NCBI GenBank assembly: GCA_035048485.1
Contig: CM068585.1
Coordinates: 16,287,501 to 16,351,500 of the forward strand
DNA length: 64,000 nt
Direction: 5' to 3'
From: Pteria penguin
Taxonomy: Eukaryota; Mollusca; Bivalvia; Pterioida; Pteriidae
A program made the translations under genes and the position numbers. Under the pieces are notes generated by a model, which was not told where the DNA came from, searched no databases, and was given only the letters and a program-made list of their open reading frames with translations. The first letter of the stretch is position 1. Every line of letters begins with the position of its first letter. Positions 53,363-64,000 of the stretch are shown piece by piece.

Positions 53363-56300
53363 TTGACTTACTGACCAGATATGCGAATATGTAGTCATCA
53401 TACTACTGAATTGGATTACACGTATATTACTAAAAACGAGGGGATATCCCGGGTTTTCATTAACTTCCATTTCGAACTTTCAACATATATAATTCTGTCT
53501 CGTTTGATGATGTTATTTACTATGTTTTAATCTCTTACATTTACCATGTTCTTTAAGGTAATATGATGTTATGGGTTGTGTACATTTTAAGACAATTTTA
53601 ATGATGAATGAGTTAATGATAATCAAGCAAAGACGGAATGTCTAATGCGTCCGTACTCTTTGTATGACAAATGTTTTAAATTAAAAAAAATTAATTGAAT
53701 ATAACATATATAGCAAATATCCTAAACATAGAAAAAGTATTGCTTTAGGTGTGCGTGTGAGTCTGGGGAATTTCTGATGAATATATTTGTATGTATTTAA
53801 TATATTTGTACCGTAGTAGCCCAATGTATCAAATATATTGAGTTTATCTTAACGTAGAATTCCTGTGAAATGACTGCAATATGTATAGACATCCTTGACG
53901 AGGAGACCGCGAATAAGCATTTCCGGTATAGATAGACAAACCAGTCATGCACGTCTAATATATGCAGATCACATTCATACGTCTACAGTACATAAACAGA
54001 AATTAGTGTGATCTAACTCTGTACAGAGGGTTACTAAACTACACTAAACACTACTCAACATTGGAAGACAGGTAAAATATTTCAGTCAAAGCCTTAGACT
54101 TTACCAAATCTCTATATTTAATTAATTGATTAATGCTTTATTCTCGCTTCCTGTTATAGAAACACAGAATACTAAAGATCTATTAATGAATAAGTACATT
54201 GAACTCCTCACATGAAGACCAGTCTATTTTACCTTCCTAAGGAAGAGTTCTATACTACAACTGAAAGAATGTGATTTGAATCTGAGAATGGTGTGATAGT
54301 TTTTGGAATTAGATATTCTATTACCTATAATATGAGAAAAACTTTGGACCTGATTAAATAAAAGTAAGTATTCTGATGTTCAGAATGGGCAACTACAGCA
54401 TATCTTATAGAAAAAAGATCTATAAATATTTATTTAGTAAAATGTCTTCCTTGACTTGCTTTTCTCACTTCAATGTATTGAAGTATAAAACAGTAACTTT
54501 ACGTGAATATAGGATGGAAGATTTAGAGGACCCTTAAATTGACTTGCATCCTGTTGAAGATATATGTATAATATTAATAAGTTAATAAGTAAATGGCGAG
54601 TTGTTTCTATTACACTCACAACTATCAAATGATAAAGGGAGACGGACATACTTCCGACTGACTATCATGTGGTGAAAACAAAACCTATATCTTCGCTCCT
54701 TTAATTCAACCTCATATTTACCTCTTTCAGCAATTATTTAAACATCAACTCATCTCGTTCATGAAATATTTAATTTATTATTCATGATGGTATACGTAGT
54801 AAGCAATTTGTAGGTGGTCATGAATAACTGCTATTGGAGTCACTCCAAATGACGCAACAATGCATGTTTCTTATGTCAAATTCCCAACTTAAATTCATTC
54901 GATCCCTGTTTTCATTAAACATATGTTTAAAATATCAATCAGGTCGACCTGGATGTATATCGTAATGCAGTTAAAGAAAGATAACTCTGAATTTGTGTGA
55001 CTTTTTCGGGACAACTGATGGTTTCCCTTGCAAATTCTGACGTTGGTATAAACAATAGTTTTGTCTTCTAAAATACCAGTATTACGAAAAATTAAAGGTT
55101 GGGGTTTTATATTATATGACATATCGCAGAATGTTGACAATCAGACAAAATTATATAGGACAAGAGAGACCGAGTCGTTCTCAATTACTAATTCGTAACT
55201 CAAAATACTGCAATTCAACTACAAGGTATATACCGGTCTCTTCCATGGTGATTTATTTGGCGCTGAAATTCCAAATTTGGCAACACCCCTGTAAAATATA
55301 AATAAATTATTTCCTTTGTTGTCTCATCAACTTTCTGTAATATTTGAGAAATGTTTCGTGAAGAGTGAGACATTACAACAGCCAGCAAGATCCACATATG
55401 TAAATAGAAGAGTATCATATCAACGCAGTGGATATACAATGTTAATCATCAAATCTATCAATCAATGCCTTTACATCAGAGCGAAAACGCTGTGCAGCCA
55501 CAGTTAACTAAAATGTATTATATTCACAAGTTTCAATTTAGGCGTTCCGTTAAATCACAACATATATACTGTTTTGCAATATAAGAGAAAGACTTTCAGA
55601 GAGAAGGTAACCAATTCTTGGAAATAAATATGTTTACTTATCAAGATACCAAAATAAGTACTCTGACTTTGATTAGACTGAAATTATATATTCTGACTCC
55701 GAAAACAGTCAAACACGAAATATATGTCTATTTATATAGGTAACAAGACCCTCTTCTTTATCCTTCTTAATCTGACAAAAATTACATTTATATCATAAAA
55801 AGATATTACGTTAGCCAGGTAAATAAAAAGATAATTGGATTCTTGGAATCGATCAGTGTTTATAAACATATTTTCCCCTTATTTTTGTCATTATTACAAT
55901 AAGATTTTCACTTCAAAATAGAAAAAAAAATCTTCTTTCACCGTTGATATTGATATGCACATATAAAAATTGGTAACAAATTGAATATTTAAATTCATTA
56001 ACCAGCTATATTACATATTAAATTTATATCAATATTTAAAACATCCTTAAATGCAAAACGCCGCAACTGTCTGATTTTTATCTCAGACTTTGTATTGGCT
56101 AGTTTGGATAAAAATACTCAAAATTACAATGGTACTAAATATATGAAAGCTAATAATAGCGGAAAATGTCAGCCTCAGCTCTTTAGAAATAATGATGTTG
56201 TTTGCAAAGAAAAGTAATCGTTTCGTTGATACTATTGGCTATTGAAGATTGTTAAATGTGGACTCGGTTAGATTTAAAATGATAGTTGCAGTTTAACTTA

Positions 56301-56870
56301 ACAAATTTTTCCTTGAATAACATCGCATCCTCTAAATCGCGACTTATTAAGAAGATTTATATCTATTAATATTTCCCATATTTTCGAAAAATATTAAATC
56401 CCGAGTCACAGTTTACTTGTTATCAGTACATAAACATGTAAAAAAATTATTGTCAAGGAGAAAACTGAAGACATCTGACAAAGCTGTATGAAAAAAAATC
56501 ACCAAGGACATGCACACAAAATGCTTTCACACCTGATACTAATATCCTTAAAGTAGACTAAGATCGGTCGATTATTAACACTTAAATCAAAACCTTCGCT
56601 GGGAACTTTATTACGAGCTCCACAAGTTATCTTTTACAAGAAACAGAAATTATGATTTGTGTTCTTTGGTAGCACAAATTGCATTTTATTTTATGGAATA
56701 GCATTGCTTTAAAAAAAACAAAGTAGTTACAATTTGAAGCAAGTCATTACTTTATAAATTTTTCATTTTAATTCATCTTCGAACGAAAGTAACTATATTA
56801 CACGGTTTGAAACTATTGAAACTATTCATTTTTACAGAGCATTTTTATACCATATTTAATTCTGATAAAC
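53363..56870. other. Long spacer, no gene supported
   Basis: Very AT-rich. Several 60-80-codon frames on both strands (54895-55507) have no recognisable domain; one on the - strand (55439 to 55215) begins with a hydrophobic stretch but has no consistent exon structure. Confidence 0.45.
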
Positions 56871-56888
56871 TAGATATAAACAGGAGAA

Positions 56889-57233
56889 CAGATAAACCTG
56901 CAATGCATGGGGCACAAATTGAGAGAATCGTTGAGAGCGGAAGAGATTACCTCCAAAAATGTGGGGGGAATGTTTAAAATGTAGCTTACAAAAATTGCAA
57001 ATTTAGATGCATGGGGACTCCCATTTCTACTGAACTCACTGTTTTATTATAATTTATTTAATTTGTATCCCTTTTGAACGCGTTCCTTAAAATTTCTTAA
57101 TGCGATGCTTTGTTATCATAGGTAAGACAATACCGTCCTATGATAACCCCGCCGTATGGACGCTATTATTCCGAGTGCAGAAAGGAACAGTTGAGGAGGC
57201 TATACGGCATGGATGACATCAGGACCTGCTCAT
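56889..57233 (+). CDS. Weak candidate for the last two exons of an unknown gene
   Basis: After ATATAAACAG (56880s) a frame reads PAMHGAQIERIVESGRDYLQ then KCGG. After TTATCATAG (57121) a frame reads VRQYRPMITPPYGRYYSECR, RKEQLRRLYGMDDIRTCS and a stop at 57233. GC content rises in both, and the phases can be joined, but the donor (AAT|GTTTAA) is poor and other frames are open too. No homology was recognised. Confidence 0.22.
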
Positions 57234-57930
57234 AAACGGATATATATCAGAACAGAATGTGAAAGGACAACAAGCAGTAAATGTCAACATATTGACAGGA
57301 CATTTATTATAGATGCATGCCAAGCTAAGGTGAAATAGATTTTTTTCTCATTAGATTCTAATTAAAACAACACCACTTGTGAATATCTATGACATACAGA
57401 TACACAATATATAACTTTACTTAAATAGTGCTGTGGAATAAACAACACCAACGATGAATATGCTGACAGACAACACCGCACCATACTGGTACTATCACGT
57501 CTTAACGTAGTTACTTATGAATATAACATATGCTACTATTAACTTAGAGTAACATATGCGCATTAAAACTTATGTCTATTTTATGCTTAGAGACCACTTC
57601 TTGAACTTCACATTTAATATAAAACATTTTGTAAACTTTCTTTTCATACAAGTGTATCATAAAAGGACCCATAAACAAGTATTTCATGGTATTTATGTCT
57701 TTTATTTGATGGCAATATTAGGCCGTGAAGGCGTACAGTCAAATTTAATATTCCTCAAATTTTCACCTAATAGTTATGAAATGTCAAATTAATATTTATC
57801 CAAGAAATAAAAATCAATACACATATACGAGGTCGTCCCCTAACAGTCAAAACATACATTGTGTAACCAGACCGAGGCTTAACCTAAGGCAGCAAATACA
57901 CAGGGTAATTGCGAATTCATTTCCGGTAAT

Positions 57931-57934
<4 letters not shown>

Positions 57935-57990
<56 letters not shown>
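57935..57990. repeat. (AT)n microsatellite
   Basis: About 28 AT units. Confidence 0.95.
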
Positions 57991-57991
<1 letters not shown>

Positions 57992-58117
57992 TTATCACAC
58001 AATCAATCAATCAGATCAATTCATCAATCAATACACAACATATTTTATAAAAGTTGAAATGTCTGAAATTCTGTCATAATATAACAAGTTCATTTACAGT
58101 TTCTCTCTGATATCTGA

Positions 58118-59556
58118 TTGTGTCACACCCCATACATCAGGATTATAATGACATTGTGTCACACCCCATACATCAGGAGTATAATGACATTGTGTCACAC
58201 GCCACACATCAGGAGTATAATGACATTGTGTCACACGCCACACATCAGGAGTATAATGACATTGTGTCACACGCCACACATCAGGAGTAAAATGACATTG
58301 TGTCTCACCGCACACATCAGGAGTATAATGACATTGTGTCACACCCCACACATCAGAATTATAATGACATTGTGTCACACCCCACACATCAGGAGTATAA
58401 TGACATTGTGTCACACGCCACACATCAGGAGTATAATGACATTGTGTCACACGCCACACATCAGGAGTATAATGACATTGTGTCTCACCGCACACATCAG
58501 GAGTATAATGACATTGTGTCACACCCCACACATCAGGATTATAATGACATTGTGTCACACCCAACACATCAGGAGTATAATGACATTGTGTCACACTCCA
58601 CACATCAGGAGTATAATGACATTGTGTCACACCCCACACATCAGGAGTATAATGACATTGTGTCTCACCGCACACATCAGGAGTATAATGACATTGTGTC
58701 TCACCGCACACATCAGGAGTATAATGACATTGTGTCACACCCCACACATCAGGAGTATAATGACATTGTGTCACACCCCACACATCAGGAGTATAATGAC
58801 ATTGTGTTACACCCCACACATCAGGAGTATAATGACATTGTGTCACACGCCACACATCAGGAGTATAATGACATTGTGTCACACGCCACACATCAGGAGT
58901 ATAATGACATTGTGTCACACGCCACACATCAGGAGTATAATGACATTGTGTCACACCCCACACATCAGGAGTATAATGACATTGTGTTACACCCCACACA
59001 TCAGGAGTATAATGACATTGTGTCACACGCCACACATCAGGAGTATAATGACATTGTGTCACACCCCACACATCAGGAGTATAATGACATTGTGTCACAC
59101 GCCACACATCAGGAGTATAATGACATTGTGTCTCACCGCACACATCAGGAGTATAATGACATTGTGTCACACCCCACACATCAGGAGTATAATGACATTG
59201 TGTCACACCCCACACATCAGGAGTATAATGACATTGTGTCACACCCCACACATCAGGAGTATAATGACATTGTGTCTCACCGCACACATCAGGAGTATAA
59301 TGACATTGTGTCACACCCCACACATCAGGAGTATAATGACATTGTGTTACACCCCACACATCAGGAGTATAATGACATTGTGTCTCACCGCACACATCAG
59401 GAGTATAATGACATTGTGTCACACCCCACACATCAGGAGTATAATGACATTGTGTCACACCCCACACATCAGGAGTATAATGACATTGTGTCACACCCCA
59501 CACATCAGGAGTATAATGACATTGTGTCACACCCAACACATCAGGAGTATAATGAC
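58118..59556. repeat. 36-bp minisatellite, about 40 copies
   Basis: Unit ACACATCAGGAGTATAATGA plus CATTGTGTCACACCCC. Units fall into variant classes at the CACACCCC site (CCCC, CGCC, CTCACCGC, TTACACC), mixed along the array. Because 36 is a multiple of three, frames of 450-490 codons are open on both strands. Confidence 0.97.
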
Positions 59557-59558
59557 TC

Positions 59559-59825
59559 CAAAAATTATGAAATCAGAGGATATACAAAATCAGTGAAAAA
59601 GGAAAACCAAATAAAAATAATGAAAAATATCTACTTGAAGAACATATGTGAACCCCCATGATGGAGTGAGATCAGGTGCCCGGGGAGAGTGAGCATCACC
59701 TGATTGCTAGCAACACCCGTCATATATACCCAGTAGAAAGAGTCAAATCGTGTAAATTCCATATCATTATATGTAGAGGTCAAAGTGGGTGACCTTCTAG
59801 TATAGAAGGTTTCAAATCCGTGTAA
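59559..59825 (-). repeat. Penelope-like element, downstream pseudo-LTR
   Basis: About 265 bases shared with 62812-63080 in the same orientation: 'tatacaaaatcagtgaaaa', 'acttgaagaacatatgtgaa', 'cccagtagaaagagtcaaat' and 'gaccttctagtatagaagg'. It begins two bases after the 36-bp minisatellite ends. Confidence 0.82.
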
Positions 59826-59979
59826 AATGATCGCAATCAGTCTCAGTCCAGAATATCATTTAAAAGTCTGGATAACGAGATATCATATTGAGTAATTAGA
59901 GTCTCGTAACGACCATAGAACTTCCACAATGAATTTGGTAGTCTAGCACATATATAAACCTGGATGAGGAGCTTATCTG

Positions 59980-62540
59980 AACGTCGCCTAGCCCTTCGGA
60001 ACAAAGTCATTGTAATTTGAACATGTTCTGGAATAACGTATTAAATGCGATATGAATACGCCGCATGCTACTAATGAAAGGAAAGTTTGCGATAGCGAAA
60101 TTGAAATCGTTACGTTTGTCAGTGAGGTGTTCAATTGACCATTAATGTCGAAAGACAACATGATAAATAAATACGAAGTAGAATTACTACTTTCTGTGAT
60201 TTCTTTGACCTCCAGTTCACTTGGAAAGATGATTATAAGGTAATCCTCGAATGAAGGATTATTAATTGAAAGCAACTCATCCATATATCTGTAAGTGAAA
60301 TTGAAGCCAATTGCGAACTGTTTCTTTCCTTGCTAAAGCAAAGTCTGAAAGAATTCAGCTTCGTATGAGTAAAGGAATATGTCAGCCAGAAGCGGAGCAG
60401 AGATAATACCCATCGGAATGCCGACAATTTGTTGAAAAACCTTTTCTCCAAACTCCATAAAAATGTTATCGATAAGAAGTTCAACATTTGGATGACATCT
60501 GTTTCAGTATATTTATTTTTGGAATCAGAATTTTCACTGACAAAGTAAGTTTTATCATGGCCTTTAACTGTATATTTGAATTTTCGGCTTCCGTTTTACT
60601 AATAAATGTTCTTTTAATTTCTGATTAAGGATCGTTGTGTAAAGAGTCGAAAAGTCAAAGGACTTGATGGAGTGAATTTCAGAAAAAAATTTTGATTTCA
60701 GATGTTCTAAGAACTCTTTTGATTTTTTTAGGATCCACATTTGATTAATTCCACTACTGGAATATACTGTTTCGCGATACATATGAAGGCCAGATTTAAT
60801 TTCTGATAATATTTTGTGAGTAACATTGATACAGATCTTGTGGAACACTTCGAGGAACCAGCGACAAAGCGTTGTTTGTTAGGATTTTTGTGCATTTTTT
60901 AATGCAGTACAAATATGAAAGTTCTAAATTTATTTTATTTATGTCAATACTAAACGTATTGCGGACAGATTTATGATTTTCAAGTAGTTCCGAAACCGAA
61001 AATTCGTGAGAGTATAAGTAGGATTTTCTGGAGCTGAATTTAATCCTAATTCTTTCGCTAGGCTGTCAAAGTAATATTTCTTACAAGTAAATGTATAATT
61101 ATTAGAAGCTTTATCTGCTGGTGAAATGATATAATGTTCTTGGAGGAAGGTAAGTTCTCTAAACACATCAGGATCTTTAAAAATAGATTCGAATCTCTTG
61201 TTTTCAGAGCCTTGTAATTTTTTAATTTTGATCTCAGCAGTACTGCAATAGATATTATCCATTCCGAAAGAGTGCCGACCTGTACTTCTTCTCTTTTTGC
61301 CCATCGTGTAGCATATTCCTCACACGAGTTGATAATATTCTCAAAAATTTTGGCTCCATGCGAATTATCTGAGTTCTCTGTATTTTGGACCTTTAACTAA
61401 AAGTTCTCTTAATTTGGTGTTTTTAACAAAATCAAGATCACCAGTAATGACATGACCACAAGGAGAATATATAAAATTAGATGAGGAACATGCACACAGT
61501 TGAGGATGGCATGTAGAGTTGCTGAGATCAAGACAATGTAGAAACCCTTTGTAATTATAAATTTTGGATGCAACTGATGGTGTATAGCTATAGGTATTAC
61601 ATGGCGAATCTTTGTTTTAGAAAAATGGAAGTATTTTCTCTAATACAGATTTGTGATTTAAAAGTTTGACAAAATTTAAATAATCAGTGCCTTTATTTGC
61701 AAATTTAATTTTGATGAAAGGGCGATTAGATTTTTCCATAGATATATCGGACTTGACGGGACGAAAAAGTCTAGCGGTCGATATGTCCATAATAATGCCA
61801 TCTAGTCTATACTCTGCAAAGCTTATATTAGTATATATACGTTGTATCGACGTATAATTTTCTGATTGAAATAGAATAAAGTTTTGTACGAATGTGATGA
61901 AGGCCCAAAGGTTTTTTATAAATGGCAAAAGAGCATCAAAGGAAATATTATGTATTTCAGGTTTGTTGTATTTGCGTGTACCATGACTTCGATGCTTCCT
62001 CTGGCTTTTGTTGATTAAACCGAGTACGTTAACTGATTGACACGTAGGACTAGTCAGGTTACCATTACTACTATTATTGTCATTGCATCCGTAGGGCGAT
62101 GCAGTGCCGAGACGTCTTATCCAGTATTCTTCTTTTTTCCGATGAAAAGGAGTGCTCAAACTGGCATGATAAATTTTTTGTATAATTCTAATTTTCATCG
62201 AGAGATTAGAGTGGTCAGGCTGGTTGAAGTAGCGAAAGAGTAATTGGTTCCCGCCACAATTTATTTTGGACCTGTGTCCTGATACTCTTTGTTCGGAGTT
62301 GTCCCTTTTGTCTCTTCAACATATATTAACCCACAGTGAAACTCAATACCGTATACAGTATTTGAACTCTTGCAATTTTAATGGTCAAAACTATGCGTAT
62401 TAAAGGTATGTTTGGTTAAATAACTCGTAAACGAATTTTCTGTAATTGATATGTTGCAAGTTTTGCAATTTTTGGTACCGCATTTAAATATTTCAAAATC
62501 ATAAGGGGAGAATTGGTGATCTTTAATTGCAATTACGTGC
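59980..62540 (-). pseudogene. Penelope-like retroelement, degenerate GIY-YIG endonuclease and reverse transcriptase
   Basis: Read on the - strand, from 62540 downward: C--KNCKTC (zinc-knuckle-like), then NTVYGIEFHCGLIYVEET (62371-62288), a decayed GIY-YIG core, and EEYWIRRLGTASPYGCNDN near 62115, the end of that endonuclease type. A linker domain follows. Reverse transcriptase pieces are SGINQMWILKKSKEFLEHLK, FDFSTLYTTI (first catalytic Asp), QQIVGIPMGIISAPLLADIF (60435-60376), and YMDELLS in place of YxDD (60290s). The pieces lie in different frames with stops, so the copy is dead. Endonuclease before reverse transcriptase is the permuted order described for Naiad/Chlamys Penelope-like elements; classical Penelope has it after. 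Confidence 0.85.
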
Positions 62541-62835
62541 TTACCACAAATGTTTGGTTTCTAACGGAATATAAATTAATTTTGGGGACACCTAAGTTTA
62601 CTGCTATGTACGTGTCCTTGCACATTGCACGTTGAAGACTTTTTATAGTGGGCGACGCCTCAGCACTTATGGTTTTCTTATTAACATTATCCATATATAT
62701 AAAGGACTGCCCTACAAGTGCCATCTGGGGCAAATTTTGCACCAGCAGTGATACTGGACAGTTGTTGAAATGTGAAGATGATGGATAAATCCAAAAAACG
62801 TCAGTCCGGAAAACATGAAACCAGAGGACATACAA
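62533..62835 (-). other. Open frame between pseudo-LTR and endonuclease of the Penelope-like element
   Basis: About 100 codons, including DVFWIYPSSSHFNNCPVSLL and FIYMDNVNKKTI. It occupies the 5' end of the retroelement, where a short leader or first ORF is expected. I cannot assign a function. Confidence 0.3.
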
Positions 62836-63080
62836 AATCAGTGAAAATGAAAACCAAATAGAAAATAACGAAAAATGTCTACTTGAAGAGCATATGTGAA
62901 CCCATATGATGGAATGAGATCAGGACCCCGGGGAGAGTGAGCATCTCCTGCTTACTAGCAACACCCATCACATATACCCAGTAGAAAGAGTCAAATCGTG
63001 TAAATTCCATATATATTTATATATGGAGAAGTCAAAGTAGGTAACCTTCTAGTAAAGAAGGTATCAAATCTGTGTAAAAA
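62812..63080 (-). repeat. Penelope-like element, upstream pseudo-LTR
   Basis: Matches 59559-59825 in the same orientation with roughly 85% identity by eye. Includes 'accccggggagagtgagcat'. Confidence 0.82.
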
Positions 63081-63084
63081 CAAA

Positions 63085-64000
63085 AAACAATCAACGTAAT
63101 GGATAGATAAAACATTGAGAAAAGCATTTATAAAGCATTTATAGAAGCAAAACACACCTACGAGGTAGTGAGTTAAGAATTGATGGGAATTAATTGAAAG
63201 AAAAATTCTTCGTTTTTGTTGTTAACAATTACTTCACAATTATATTTAATGCATACGTATTTAACAATTTATCTGCTTTAGAATTAAAACCCCAACCCTA
63301 TAAAAACATGAGGATCCCATGCATGTCTATACTCTCAACCCACCATTAGGTTCAGATAAGTAAAAGGAAAAGAAATATTTTCTTTCTGTTTTGTTGAGAT
63401 AAATATAATGCTGTCATAACTTCCTTTTGTATCACTCGTTTTTATTAATAAATGTTTTTTTGAAATTTTTAAAGCAGATTTAAAGCAGTAATGATGCAGT
63501 AACTTGTCTATAATTTTCCTTATATACAATTCTATTTCCTATAAAATACTATATTGAAAGTAAAAACAAAATAATTGCAAACAAATACTGCTGCTGCGAA
63601 TGCCCAGATAACCCATTATAATGTTTATCTTTTTAAGATGTTTTTTCATATCAATGCAAATTGTTTGCAATATACATAGTTGAATCTATGGCAAATGTGA
63701 AAACTTTAGATTTCGATTTATAAAGTTAGCTTCGCTCTGACTTTATGTGGAAAAAATAATGTTATTAAGATTCTGGGAATAAAACACTTTTAAATTTTAA
63801 TATAACGCATTGTTACAATAATTGCGACACCCCGAATACTGATAATGCTTTGTTGAAGGTCTACCGTTCATGGATATTTAGCGAGATGTTACATCTCAGT
63901 TGTCGTGCAGGACTTTGACTGATGTATTTACACGTTGAAAAAATGCCTTTCCATACCGTTAGTATTCGACAATCAACAGCCATATATCAAAGCGCCTGTC
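63085..64000. other. Spacer, no gene seen
   Basis: AT-rich sequence without supported exons, arrays or inverted repeats up to the window end. Confidence 0.5.

Noticed and set aside
58094..59661. Open frames of 450-490 codons on both strands
   Set aside because: They exist only because the minisatellite unit (36 bp) is a multiple of three and lacks stops. Long frames occur on both strands and overlap each other.

Overview
The window is animal nuclear DNA, most likely from a marine bivalve mollusc. It is AT-rich, its genes are split by introns with GT/AG borders, and several families of tRNA-derived SINEs, MITEs, tandem-repeat-bearing elements and a Penelope-like retroelement of kinds common in bivalves fill the introns and spacers. 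No bacterial operon, CRISPR array, rRNA or functional tRNA was seen. The species cannot be named from the sequence. All gene models are my own splicing by eye from reading frame, splice borders and domain match. Counts of single bases in homopolymers may be off by one. || 1-16,000 (+ strand): the 3' part of a polycystin-1-like gene. Six exons between 2771 and 15988 encode the PLAT domain, the following membrane segments, a long Ser-rich cytosolic loop, the extracellular polycystin (TOP) domain and the channel-like C-terminal segments. The N-terminal ectodomain exons lie before the window. Its introns hold SINEs, a MITE with a clear target duplication only 41 bases before exon 4, and two larger elements that share the same 3' end structure. 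|| 16,000-21,000: no gene seen. A roughly 2.7 kb candidate transposon with inverted ends contains a nested 169-base MITE, a SINE and a perfect 25-bp hairpin. || 21,100-32,000 (- strand): three two-exon paralogues of a very small membrane protein (about 45-53 residues). Each has a 91-nt first exon coding a start Met and one transmembrane helix, a short second exon coding a basic tail, and a TATATAAAG box 51-55 nt before the ATG. I do not recognise the family; it is the most novel thing in the window. Segmental duplication, a 40-bp minisatellite and several MITEs lie between the copies. || 33,600-34,340: a 3-copy tandem repeat ending in a 73-bp perfect palindrome. || 35,460-41,900 (- strand): a complete TNF-receptor-superfamily gene with signal peptide, cysteine-rich domains, Thr/Pro stalk, transmembrane exon and C-terminal death domain. 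Eight exons can be chained in phase, one of them a 34-nt micro-exon that is tentative. A dead Tc1-like transposon, itself interrupted by a MITE, sits in its third intron. || 42,000-58,000: mostly gene-poor spacer with microsatellites, foldback elements, a segmental duplication with one MITE-filled and one empty copy, and a few weak exon candidates. || 58,100-63,090: a 36-bp minisatellite of about 40 copies next to a degenerate Penelope-like element on the - strand. In that element the GIY-YIG endonuclease precedes the reverse transcriptase (Naiad-like order), and direct repeats (pseudo-LTRs) flank it. || A membrane receptor-channel, a death-domain receptor and tiny membrane proteins are neighbours here, but nothing in the sequence shows that they act together.
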